This document shows positions 17,075 through 25,506 of a stretch of 64,000 nucleotides of DNA, one piece after another. This DNA comes from Carnobacterium_B sp045617425 (lineage in GTDB: Bacteria; Bacillota; Bacilli; Lactobacillales; Carnobacteriaceae), in NCBI RefSeq assembly GCF_045617425.1, contig NZ_JAZLIO010000009.1, positions 372,001 through 436,000 on the forward strand, in the 5' to 3' direction. Below the pieces are notes generated by a model, which did not search any database, was not told the origin of the DNA, and saw only the letters and a program-made list of their open reading frames with translations. How positions within the stretch are numbered: the stretch's first letter is position 1; each line of letters begins with the position of its first letter. Position numbers and translations under genes: made by a program.

Positions 17075-18487
17075 CTAAAATAACCAACGTCTCCATTTAC
17101 GAAGCAGGTTTAAATCATTAGATTGATAGGGCGGGTATTGTTTTTGGATGTTAAATGGCAGAAGATAAGTATAGACTGTTCGTTCATAACTAAATGCATC
17201 TAGACTTGCTGAGCCATGATATCGTCCAAATCCACTGGCTCCTACTCCGCCAAACGAACTATCCGAACTAATTGCGTGTAAAATTACTTGATTCAGACTA
17301 AAAGCTCCTGAACGTAATTTAGTTTTAACGTACTCAATAGTTCCTTTATTTTTACTGAAAATATAAGTGACAAGCGGATCGTCCGTTCGTTTCAGTTCAT
17401 TTACTAATTTTGATAAGTTTGTATATGGGATGACCGGTAAAATCGGACCAAATATTTCTTCCTCAAGAATTGAACTACGTGCTGTTATATCTGTTAATAC
17501 CGTTGGCTCTATCCTTTTTTGTGTAGCATCAACTTTTCCGCCATAATAAATACTTCCTTGTTTCAAAAAATCGACCATCTTTTCAAATTGTTTTTCATGA
17601 GCCATTCTCCCAATTGTTCCCTCTTCAATAGGATGCAGACCATAAAACTTTTTGATTTGTTCAACTGCCATCTGAAGAAATTGAAGATAAATCGTTTGAT
17701 GAACATAAACAGTATCTGGAGCAATGCAACTTTGACCAGCATTTAAAAATTTCCCCCATATAATTCTTTGTACAACGGCTATCGTTAAATTGGTCTCATC
17801 AACAACACAAGGATTTTTACCGCCTAACTCCAATACAACAGGTATTTGTTTTTCAGCAGCTGCGCGATGCACAATGGCTCCTACATTGTTGCTTCCTGTA
17901 AAAAAAATAAAATCCCAAGGTAATTCTAATAACTCAGCAGCTACTGTGGCGTCTCCATTTACAACCATTAAAACATCTGGCGAAAAATAAGCCCTTGTTA
18001 ATTTAGCTAGAAGCTTGGCGGTCTCTGGAGCAAATTCAGAGGGTTTGATAAAGCAGCTATTTCCTGCTGCAAGAGCTCCGATTACAGGCATAAGCGCTAA
18101 CTGTAAAGGATAGTTCCATGGACTAATGACCAATATAGAACCATAAGGATGATGTTCAACTGTTGTTTTGCTCACCGAACCTAGTTTAATATGGCGCTTA
18201 TGCTTAGGTTGCTGCCATTTATTTAAGCAACGTTTCATAAAATCAATTTCTTGAAGCAATACTGCCAGTTCAGAAGCATACGCTTCTTCTGGTGATTTTC
18301 CTAGATCTTTATATAAAGCACTGAGCAATTCGGATTCATTTTCCATTAATAACATACGTAAAACCTCTAAAAGTTGTTTTCGTCTAGTTGTATTGAGATG
18401 ATTGCTATCCGCTACGAGCGTTTTTTGATGCTGTTGAATAATGGACCAGTTTGTCTTATTATCGCTAACGCCTGCTTTAGTTATCAT
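17075..18487 (-). CDS. aldH: Aldehyde dehydrogenase of the carotenoid pathway (AldH-like)
   Basis: This NAD(P)-dependent aldehyde dehydrogenase of 470 residues has the catalytic Glu motif 'VLELGGKNPC' and catalytic Cys in 'NAGQSCIAPD'. Placed between crtP and crtQ, it most likely oxidises 4,4'-diaponeurosporenal to the acid, the step done in S. aureus by an aldH encoded far from the crt operon. Its ATG overlaps the crtP stop by 11 bases and has an AAAGGG site inside crtP, so translation is coupled. The family call is firm; substrate is inferred from context. Confidence 0.88.
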   Translation of the reverse strand: MITKAGVSDNKTNWSIIQQHQKTLVADSNHLNTTRRKQLLEVLRMLLMENESELLSALYKDLGKSPEEAYASELAVLLQEIDFMKRCLNKWQQPKHKRHIKLGSVSKTTVEHHPYGSILVISPWNYPLQLALMPVIGALAAGNSCFIKPSEFAPETAKLLAKLTRAYFSPDVLMVVNGDATVAAELLELPWDFIFFTGSNNVGAIVHRAAAEKQIPVVLELGGKNPCVVDETNLTIAVVQRIIWGKFLNAGQSCIAPDTVYVHQTIYLQFLQMAVEQIKKFYGLHPIEEGTIGRMAHEKQFEKMVDFLKQGSIYYGGKVDATQKRIEPTVLTDITARSSILEEEIFGPILPVIPYTNLSKLVNELKRTDDPLVTYIFSKNKGTIEYVKTKLRSGAFSLNQVILHAISSDSSFGGVGASGFGRYHGSASLDAFSYERTVYTYLLPFNIQKQYPPYQSNDLNLLRKWRRWLF

Positions 18488-19982
18488 CTTGTTGGTCCCT
18501 TTGAACGATTTTATCTCTCACTTGTTGGCCACTCATCGTAACCATCGGCATACCTCCACCTGGGTTTACAGTTCCTCCAACAAAATAAAGGTTGTCATAC
18601 CGTTCACTATGTTTAGCATGCTTAAAGCCATGATTTTTCTTACGATTAGAAACGGTTCCATAAATTGAACCTTTGTGAGATCCATAAGTTTTTTCAATAT
18701 CATCTGGTGTCCAAAAATCTTCTGTCACAATATGCTTCCGTAGATCGGTCAATCCCATTTTTTCTAACTTGATCAATACACGTTCACGAAGTAAAAGATA
18801 CTCTTCATGAGTGAATGGCTCATCTTGAATATATGGAATATGAGGCAAAATTTTAATATTTTCATGTCCTGGTTTTGATTGAGCTTTATCTGTTTTGTTT
18901 ACATTTACTAAATAAATAGTCGGATCTTTAGGTAATTTATGCTGATTGAAGACTGTATCAAAATGATTGGCTGGATCAGATGAGAAAAAGAAATTATGAT
19001 GAGCAAGTTGCGGATATTCTCTGTCCACTCCAAGATGTATCACCAATCCTGAACTTGAAGGTTCAAAACGTTTTTCTAATTTTTCAATAAAAGCAGGTTC
19101 CTCATTTAGTAATTTTTGATAAGCCGGAATAACTTCCATATTAGAAATATAATAGTCGGCTTTTCTTAAAGAGTCATCTGCAAGCTCTACAGCACTTATT
19201 TGATTTTGTTCGTCTTTGATAAAGGATGTAACACCAAGACCAGTATGCAGTTCTACACCTATCTCAGTTGCTAATTTAATTAATCCTTCGGCAATTTTAT
19301 GCATACCTCCAGGAACATACCATACACCCTGAGCATGTTGCATATAAATCATCATGTTAAGTACCGCTGGTGCATCGTACGGAGAAGAACCTACGTATTT
19401 AATAAAATAAGCTAACATATCGCGCACTTTTTGATTACTGATTCTTTTTTCAATAGCGTCGTACATGGATGAAAAGTAATCAAAGTCTTTCATCGAGCCA
19501 AATAAGCCATGCTCACGGAAAATTTCTCCTGTTTTGTCTAACCCTTTTTCAAAATACCCTTTTTCAGTTGCATCGTATAATTTTTTAGCATACTCTAAAA
19601 ATTCTGCATATTCCTTCATATCTTTTTCACTTAACTCACTATTTTTATAGTTCATTTTTTCTAAATCACTGTACAAATCAATAACCGAATTGTCTGGAAA
19701 AAAAGATCTCCACTGGTGGTCTAGTTGAATAATCGATATGTAGTCAGCCATTTTGCGATTGCTTCCTGTAAATAACTTTTCGAATACATGTGGCATTGTT
19801 AAAATGGAAGGGCCTAAATCAAATCCAAATCCATCTTGCTCCAACCGGTTTAATTTGCCTCCAAGATGATGATTTTTTTCATAAAGCGATACGGTGTATC
19901 CACTTTGAGCTAATGAAATAGCTGCTGAAAGGCCGCCTAAACCTCCACCTATAACGATAACCGTTTTCTTTTGAGTTGACAT
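18477..19982 (-). CDS. crtP: 4,4'-diaponeurosporene oxidase CrtP (CrtNb)
   Basis: A FAD-dependent carotenoid oxidase related to CrtN that turns the terminal methyl of diaponeurosporene into an aldehyde. The dinucleotide-binding motif 'VIGGGLGGLSAAI' is at the N-terminus, followed by 'GFGFDLGPSILTMPHVFEKLF'; the C-terminus has 'YFVGGTVNPGGGMPMV'. 'KYVGSSPYDAPAVL' and 'HHNFFFSSD' match S. aureus CrtP rather than CrtN. The start chosen (19982) follows GAGGAG by about 10 bases; length is 501. Confidence 0.92.
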   Translation of the reverse strand: MSTQKKTVIVIGGGLGGLSAAISLAQSGYTVSLYEKNHHLGGKLNRLEQDGFGFDLGPSILTMPHVFEKLFTGSNRKMADYISIIQLDHQWRSFFPDNSVIDLYSDLEKMNYKNSELSEKDMKEYAEFLEYAKKLYDATEKGYFEKGLDKTGEIFREHGLFGSMKDFDYFSSMYDAIEKRISNQKVRDMLAYFIKYVGSSPYDAPAVLNMMIYMQHAQGVWYVPGGMHKIAEGLIKLATEIGVELHTGLGVTSFIKDEQNQISAVELADDSLRKADYYISNMEVIPAYQKLLNEEPAFIEKLEKRFEPSSSGLVIHLGVDREYPQLAHHNFFFSSDPANHFDTVFNQHKLPKDPTIYLVNVNKTDKAQSKPGHENIKILPHIPYIQDEPFTHEEYLLLRERVLIKLEKMGLTDLRKHIVTEDFWTPDDIEKTYGSHKGSIYGTVSNRKKNHGFKHAKHSERYDNLYFVGGTVNPGGGMPMVTMSGQQVRDKIVQRDQQDDN

Positions 19983-20074
19983 AGTTAACCCACTCCTCAT
20001 ATAGTTTATTATAATGAATAGACAAGAAAAGTCCTAAACTAAAGCTATAAAGCTTATTGGTCAAGGACAAATTC

Positions 20075-20935
20075 TTATTTTATCGATTGATAAATACGTT
20101 TCATTTCTACTGGCGATACATAATTACGCTTAGTAAAGCAATCGTAATTATTCTTACGTACAGCATTCAATAACCCACGATAAATCGCTGACGAAAGTTT
20201 GACCGGTAATCGACTATCTTCATCAAAATAGCGAAACCCCTCTTGCACATCATCATATAAATATTCTGCACGTTGAGCCATTTTTTCCCAGATACGAATA
20301 AAATTAACATTGATAATTTTTTGTTCTATATCTTTTCGTGTATAATTTTCAGCAGTCAACTCAGAAACTGGCAAGTAAATTCGATCAATTTTTTGGAAAT
20401 CCTCGCCAACATCTCTTAAGATATTTGTCAATTGCATAGCTATTCCTAAATTAATCGCTAGTTGAGTGAGGTCTTGGTGCGATTTTGAAGCTAAAACAGG
20501 CAACAACATTAATCCAACTGATCCAGCAACATAATAGCTGTAGGTTTCTAATTCCGTTAGATTCTTTGGTTCAGCAAAATCTATATCCATTTTTTGACCT
20601 ATTAATTGATCATAAAAAGGCTCAATAGACATGTCATAACGGTCAAAAACATCTGTTAACGCACGCCAAATTGGGTGATCTATAGGATTTCCTTGTTCGA
20701 ATAGAGACAGTTCTTTTTCTAAAATTGTTACTGCCGAAAGTTGTTCTTCTTTTGTATCAACCAAGTCTACACTATCATCAGCCTTTCGACAGAAAGCATA
20801 AATGGCAAATATAGCTTGTGCTTTGGCTTTTGGTAAACGCGAAAAAGCATAATAAAAGCTTTTTGAATGTTTTTTTATGATCTCTTCGCAGTACTGATAA
20901 TCTTGTTTTATGGTTTCTTGTCTATTCGCTTCCAT
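20075..20935 (-). CDS. crtM: Dehydrosqualene (4,4'-diapophytoene) synthase CrtM
   Basis: CrtM condenses two farnesyl diphosphates head-to-head to the C30 carotenoid precursor. The two Asp-rich motifs of trans-isoprenyl synthases are intact: DDSVD at 53-57 and NILRDVGED at 171-179. Length is 286. GGAGG precedes the ATG by 7 bases. It lies between crtN and crtP in the operon, and depends on the mevalonate pathway, two genes of which (mvaA, mvaS) are 15 kb away. Confidence 0.95.
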   Translation of the reverse strand: MEANRQETIKQDYQYCEEIIKKHSKSFYYAFSRLPKAKAQAIFAIYAFCRKADDSVDLVDTKEEQLSAVTILEKELSLFEQGNPIDHPIWRALTDVFDRYDMSIEPFYDQLIGQKMDIDFAEPKNLTELETYSYYVAGSVGLMLLPVLASKSHQDLTQLAINLGIAMQLTNILRDVGEDFQKIDRIYLPVSELTAENYTRKDIEQKIINVNFIRIWEKMAQRAEYLYDDVQEGFRYFDEDSRLPVKLSSAIYRGLLNAVRKNNYDCFTKRNYVSPVEMKRIYQSIK

Positions 20936-20980
20936 ATCCAGGCCTCCTATAGTATAGATTAAGCTTCATACAGTAATGAA

Positions 20981-22489
20981 TTATGCCTTAACGCCACGAT
21001 CATCTAAAATCAATTCCTCAGTAGCTATTTTTGCAGACATCAATACGATTGGCACTCCTGCTCCAGGGTGCGTACTGCTTCCAGCAAAGTAGAGATTCTC
21101 ACAATTTTTAGCTTTAGCTTGCGGACGAAAATGATTACTTTGTAATAAATTAGGTCTCAGTCCAAAACAAGCACCATTGTACGCATTAAATTTTTCTTTG
21201 AAATCAATAGGTGTCATATAGCTTTCCGATACAATCTCATTCTCAACGTTTTCAAAACCTTTAAGTTGTTTCAACGAATTTAAAACTTCTGATCGGTAAT
21301 GCTGGATCGTTTCTTCAGTCCACTCGTAATCTGCAATAGATAAATCAGAAACAGGGACTAATAGATAAAGTCCATCTTTTCCTTCTGGAGCCATTGATTG
21401 ATCCATTTTTGAACCCATATATAAATAGTAAGAAGGATTATCTAGCAACTTACCAGCAAAAATATCTTCAAGATTTTTATCTAGATCTTCAGCAAACACA
21501 AAATTATGCAATTGATCAACACCTTCGTATTTACGATCCATACCTAAATACATGATAAAGCAAGAACAAGAATATTTCATACTATCGACTTTTTTATCTG
21601 TGTATTTTCCTTTAGCAGCTGTATCTTGAACCAAATTTTTAATAGCATATGGGAAATCAGCATTACAGACAACATAATCTGCAATAACCTCTTTATCGTG
21701 TAGTGAAATTCCATACGCCTGTTTGTCTTTAATCAAGATTTTTTCTACTGGTGAATTGTAATGAACTTTTCCACCCAATTCTAAAAATAAGCGTTCCATA
21801 GATTTGGCCATCGTATACATACCACCTTCAATAAACCAAACGCCATATAGCAATTCAATCATAGGGATGATGGTATAAAGAGAAGGTCCGTTAACCGGTG
21901 AAACTCCTATGTATAAGGTTTGGAAGCTAAGCATTTGTTGCAATCGTTTATCTTTTACAAATTTACCGATGGAATGATTGGCGCTATCAAAAGTTTTTAA
22001 TTTCAAAGCCTGTTTAATCATAAACGGATTATAAAAGTCCAAGGCGTTACGGAACGGACGTTGTAAAAAATGGTCTTTTGCTACAATAAAACGGCTATAT
22101 ATATCTTGAAGATAACTCAAAAAACCCTTCGCATCTTCATCACTAATTCCTTCTAGAGATTCCATTAATTTGACCAAATCAGAAGATACATCAAACTTAT
22201 CTTTATCTTCTGTTCCAAAAAAAGCAGTATACATAGGATCGAGTCTTTTCATTGGGATATAGTCATCCGGATTTCTTCCTGCTAATTCAAAAACTTCTCG
22301 ATAGATTTGTGGCATCATAACGATACTGGGACCTAAATCAAAAGTATAGCCGTCCTTTTTAATTTGATGCATTTTCCCACCAGGTATGGCTTCTTTTTCA
22401 TAAATTTCTACTTCATATCCTTCGTGCTGCAAACGTATAGCGCTCGCTAGACCGGCTACACCCGCCCCGATGACTGCTATTTTTTTCAT
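20981..22489 (-). CDS. crtN: 4,4'-diapophytoene desaturase CrtN
   Basis: A FAD-dependent desaturase that converts dehydrosqualene to the yellow 4,4'-diaponeurosporene. The FAD motif GAGVAG is at residues 8-13; 'DLGPSIVMMPQIYREVF', 'GPSLYTIIPMIELLYG' and 'FAGSSTHPGAGVPIVL' match S. aureus CrtN, which separates it from its paralogue crtP. Start at ATG 22489 follows GAGGGGTG; an in-frame start 27 bases upstream has no site. Length is 502. It follows the MarR gene by 60 bases with no terminator between. Confidence 0.94.
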   Translation of the reverse strand: MKKIAVIGAGVAGLASAIRLQHEGYEVEIYEKEAIPGGKMHQIKKDGYTFDLGPSIVMMPQIYREVFELAGRNPDDYIPMKRLDPMYTAFFGTEDKDKFDVSSDLVKLMESLEGISDEDAKGFLSYLQDIYSRFIVAKDHFLQRPFRNALDFYNPFMIKQALKLKTFDSANHSIGKFVKDKRLQQMLSFQTLYIGVSPVNGPSLYTIIPMIELLYGVWFIEGGMYTMAKSMERLFLELGGKVHYNSPVEKILIKDKQAYGISLHDKEVIADYVVCNADFPYAIKNLVQDTAAKGKYTDKKVDSMKYSCSCFIMYLGMDRKYEGVDQLHNFVFAEDLDKNLEDIFAGKLLDNPSYYLYMGSKMDQSMAPEGKDGLYLLVPVSDLSIADYEWTEETIQHYRSEVLNSLKQLKGFENVENEIVSESYMTPIDFKEKFNAYNGACFGLRPNLLQSNHFRPQAKAKNCENLYFAGSSTHPGAGVPIVLMSAKIATEELILDDRGVKA

Positions 22490-22549
22490 CAAAAACACCC
22501 CTCTTTTCCCACTCACTAACTCTATTGAATCTTTTGAGTTTATGTCGTA

Positions 22550-23005
22550 CTAATCATTTTTTTCTTCTAATTGATCAAATTCATTATTCAATGACTTTAA
22601 CCCTTTTATAAAAGCCGCATTGCTTATATCTGCCATATTGCAATGCATAATCTCATTTAAAATCGCTTTTGAAATGGCTTTTTTAGTTTGCTGACTTTTC
22701 TCAGTTAAGGTAACAATTACAGCACGTTTGTCTATATCAGATGAGACTTTTTCAATCCAGCCTTGTGTTGACAATCGATTAAGGATTGGATTAAGTGTCC
22801 CTATGCTCATACCTATACGGTCACTAATGTTTTTTATAAATACATGATCTTCATCCCACAATGCTAATAAAACAAGGTATTGGGGAAACGTTAGTCCAAA
22901 AGGTTTTAACGCTCTTCCATACATTCTTGAAAACCCGCTTGAAGCTTTATATACTTCAAAACATAGTTGGTCTTCTAAAGACCGAACAAACATGGTTTCA
23001 TCCAA
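22550..23005 (-). CDS. MarR family transcriptional regulator (OhrR-like)
   Basis: A winged-helix regulator of about 151 residues. 'LEDQLCFEVYKASSGFSRMYGRALKPFGLTFPQY' resembles the N-terminal region of OhrR-type MarR proteins, including a Cys in 'QLCFE' at the place where OhrR senses peroxides; sensing here is inference. The winged helix covers 'ISDRIGMSIGTLNPILNRLSTQGWIEK'. The TTG at 23005 is chosen because GGAGAG precedes it by about 6 bases. It lies between an ABC ATPase and crtN in one apparent operon. Confidence 0.85.
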   Translation of the reverse strand: MDETMFVRSLEDQLCFEVYKASSGFSRMYGRALKPFGLTFPQYLVLLALWDEDHVFIKNISDRIGMSIGTLNPILNRLSTQGWIEKVSSDIDKRAVIVTLTEKSQQTKKAISKAILNEIMHCNMADISNAAFIKGLKSLNNEFDQLEEKND

Positions 23006-23051
23006 TTCAATCTCTCCTTCCAATCTAAGTGCCAGTTTTGTCTTTCAGATC

Positions 23052-23732
23052 TTATTCGTTTGATTCTCTTAAAGACAACATACCATCCTTCATAACATAC
23101 ACTTTATCACATTGACTGATCAACCGTTCATCATGAGTAACCATAATAGTCGCTTTTTTTTTATTTTTTGTTTCACGTGACAATATTTCTACTACCTCAA
23201 ATGCTTTTTCAGAATCCAAGCTTGCTGTCGGCTCATCTGCCAAGATAACAGATGGCTCATGATACAAAGCGCGAGCGATTGCTACCCGTTGGCGTTCTCC
23301 ACCTGATAGATCACTTGGGTATTTATCTTTCAAATCCAAGATACCTAGCTCATCTAATAAATCGTCTCGTTTCTGCTTATCAACTTTTGTTTTTTCAACT
23401 TTGTTTACAAGATTCAGTTGGTCTTTTACCGTTAAGAATGGGACTAAATTTGACGCTTGCAAAATAAATCCAATTTCTTCAAAACGTAAAGCAGCTCGTT
23501 TTTTTTCAGAAACTTCACTAAAAGGTTTTTCATTAATCATAACGGTACCTTTTGAAGGTTTTTGCAGCCCTCCAATAATCGTTAAGAGTGTACTTTTACC
23601 TGAACCACTTGGACCAATAATCGCAACAAACTCTCCTTCTCCTACAGAAAAAGTAGTATCTTTTAATGCTTCTACTCGTTTATGCCCTTCACCAAATGAA
23701 CGGCTCACATTATCCAACTCTATTAATTTCAT
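23052..23732 (-). CDS. ABC transporter ATP-binding protein (MacB/LolD-like)
   Basis: A 226-residue ABC ATPase. Walker A 'GPSGSGKSTLL' is near residue 40, the signature 'LSGGERQRVAIARAL' near 143 and Walker B 'VILADEPTASLD' near 163. It is clearly a paralogue of the ATPase at 8029-8712 (shared 'FVAIIGPSGSGKST', 'IGFILQ.SNL.P.LTV.DQL', 'KATIMVTHDER'). It follows its permease by 15 bases and precedes the MarR gene by 46. The substrate is unknown; placement at the head of the crt operon suggests a role in handling membrane lipids, carotenoid intermediates or stress. Confidence 0.9.
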   Translation of the reverse strand: MKLIELDNVSRSFGEGHKRVEALKDTTFSVGEGEFVAIIGPSGSGKSTLLTIIGGLQKPSKGTVMINEKPFSEVSEKKRAALRFEEIGFILQASNLVPFLTVKDQLNLVNKVEKTKVDKQKRDDLLDELGILDLKDKYPSDLSGGERQRVAIARALYHEPSVILADEPTASLDSEKAFEVVEILSRETKNKKKATIMVTHDERLISQCDKVYVMKDGMLSLRESNE

Positions 23733-23747
23733 TTTTGGTTTCCTCCT

Positions 23748-24839
23748 TTATCCGATTGCTTCTAATGGATCAATCTTAACTACTGTACGCACTGAAAATA
23801 ACGCTCCTAATACCGCTACAACAATAAGTAAAGCTGTGATTCCTACAATGAACAACCAATTGGTACTATAAGGAACCGCTGCCGGTAGAACAAAAGACGT
23901 GATAACTGTTAAAATCAAACCAATTCCAACACCGATAGTAGATAATAAAAAGGTTTGTGCTACAACTGATTTTGCTATATAACCTGAAGATATTCCTTGT
24001 GCTTTCATAACGCCAAACATACTCGTTTTTTGTAAAGTTAATACATAAATAAAAATCCCAATAACAACTGCTGCTATCACAATTAAAAATCCAATCATTA
24101 ATCCAAATGTTAAAACTTGCGCGCTGTAACCAGGTATCTTAAAGATGTAGTCTCCAATAGAATAGGCTACCAAGTCATCAGAATCTGTGACAACATCCTG
24201 TATCGATTCTGATGAATCGCGAACAACTACTGCACTAATACGTCCATTTTCCGAATCATCTGCTTCTTCAAATCGAACTTCTTGATAAGAAGGAATTGTC
24301 GTGTACAAAACAGGAGCCACATTGAATTTAGCGTTTTCAGTAAATCCAACAACTTCTACTTCTTTATCGCTTCCAGCAAGTTGGATTGTATCGCCTAACT
24401 CAATATTGTCTTCTTCTTTTAAACTAATATCAGCCACAACTTCATCATCATTTTCAAATACTCGACCATCAATCACGTCGGGCATAATGAATTCTTCTGG
24501 TTCAATCCCAAAAAAAGTTACATTTATTTTTGATGATTCACCCGTTTCGCCTTCTTTTCGTATCACACTAGGAGCTAATCCTAGTAGAGCAGTATCATCA
24601 GCTTTAACTTCTTCAGCTTGTTCAAATGTCATCATAGACATATTGATGTTCGTATTTGATTCATCTGTTAGAACAATGGCATCTGCTTCCCATTTATCTA
24701 CACTTGTACGATTATCTTGAGCTAATCCATACGCTAATCCAGTTAAAAAATAAACCAAATAAGACACCAAGATCATAACCCCAATAATCAAAGCAAATCT
24801 AGTTTTTGAATGCTTTATTTCTTTCCATGCTAAAAACAT
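23748..24839 (-). CDS. ABC transporter permease, MacB/FtsX type
   Basis: A 363-residue permease with one N-terminal helix, an extracytoplasmic domain (about residues 35-240) and three C-terminal helices. The coupling loop 'VMKAQGISSGYIAKSV' and end 'SVRTVVKIDPLEAIG' match the paralogous permease at 8712-9836. It is the first gene after a strong promoter and begins the nine-gene ABC-marR-crt operon. The substrate cannot be read from sequence. Confidence 0.87.
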   Translation of the reverse strand: MFLAWKEIKHSKTRFALIIGVMILVSYLVYFLTGLAYGLAQDNRTSVDKWEADAIVLTDESNTNINMSMMTFEQAEEVKADDTALLGLAPSVIRKEGETGESSKINVTFFGIEPEEFIMPDVIDGRVFENDDEVVADISLKEEDNIELGDTIQLAGSDKEVEVVGFTENAKFNVAPVLYTTIPSYQEVRFEEADDSENGRISAVVVRDSSESIQDVVTDSDDLVAYSIGDYIFKIPGYSAQVLTFGLMIGFLIVIAAVVIGIFIYVLTLQKTSMFGVMKAQGISSGYIAKSVVAQTFLLSTIGVGIGLILTVITSFVLPAAVPYSTNWLFIVGITALLIVVAVLGALFSVRTVVKIDPLEAIG

Positions 24840-24916
24840 GTTATATCCCCCTTTTAAAGTAGCTTGTTCTCTTTAGAATAATAAACACAATAATTTTTTT
24901 AGTTTATCAGTCTTTT

Positions 24917-24934
24917 TATATCTCACACGATATA
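24917..24934. promoter_or_regulatory. Inverted repeat at transcription start, candidate MarR operator
   Basis: TATATC-TCACAC-GATATA is an exact 6+6+6 inverted repeat lying immediately downstream of the -10 of the ABC/crt promoter, where a repressor would block initiation. The MarR gene three cistrons downstream is the obvious candidate; this is inference. Confidence 0.5.
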
Positions 24935-24962
24935 GTATAACCAGAATAAAATTTATTGTAAA
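24934..24962 (-). promoter_or_regulatory. Promoter of the ABC-marR-crt operon
   Basis: On the minus strand -35 TTTACA (24962-24957), a 17-base spacer and -10 TATACT (24939-24934) lie about 95 bases before the permease start. No other strong promoter or terminator was seen down to crtO. Confidence 0.7.
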
Positions 24963-24968
24963 CTTATC

Positions 24969-25372
24969 TCACTTATTTTCAGAATAAGTATCCATTTTAT
25001 GCTTCTTCAACAGTTGGATAAAACGATCCGTAAAATTAGCTGTGAAGCCCCATAATGCACAATCGTTTATTATATAGAAAGGTACTACATGCCTCCCTTG
25101 CTCCCAGTTGTATTTTTTCCACCAGGAATTCGATCAAATGGAAAATTCTCTTCGTGTTCTAACTTCACATGTGCCTCGTAATAAATTGGATTATGTGTTT
25201 AAAAATAACTCACTGATACCGTATACACTTCTTCATTAAACTGAATTTTTTCTAATGTTATATTTTTTAGCTCCCCTACGAACGATCGTATGATTATGCG
25301 TTCATTAACAATGTAGTCCATTTCTCCTAAAATGCGAATGGAATCCTTAGAAATAGATAATTCTTCCTTCAT
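24969..25372 (-). pseudogene. Decayed Nudix hydrolase (CoA pyrophosphatase-like) remnant
   Basis: This stretch has no intact gene but translates on the minus strand into recognisable pieces of a Nudix/CoA-pyrophosphatase-like protein. From 25372: 'KEELSISKDSIRILGEMDY' and 'RSFVGEL', then 'EVYTVSVSYF' and an in-frame stop, then 'EENFPFDRIPGGKN'. A shift at a run of six A (GGAAAAAATAC) then leads to 'YNWEQGRHVVPFY' and 'LWGFTANFTDRFIQLLKK'. The Nudix box itself is missing upstream, so the gene is 5'-truncated as well as frameshifted. Identification is from the order of these family motifs. Confidence 0.7.
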
Positions 25373-25506
25373 TTGCTACACATTAACCTTCATTATAAAG
25401 CATCAAGCGATCATACACTAATCTTATTCTTGCTAATTGTACAGTAAGTTCATTACAATAGAAGAAAACAAACGACTTATTCGTTCACACAAAAGGGAGT
25501 TTAATT

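Noticed and set aside
23401..23871. Plus-strand open frame of 156 codons, and similar ones at 24301-24720 and 48696-49157
   Set aside because: Antisense shadows of ABC and PTS genes, low complexity and without start signals.
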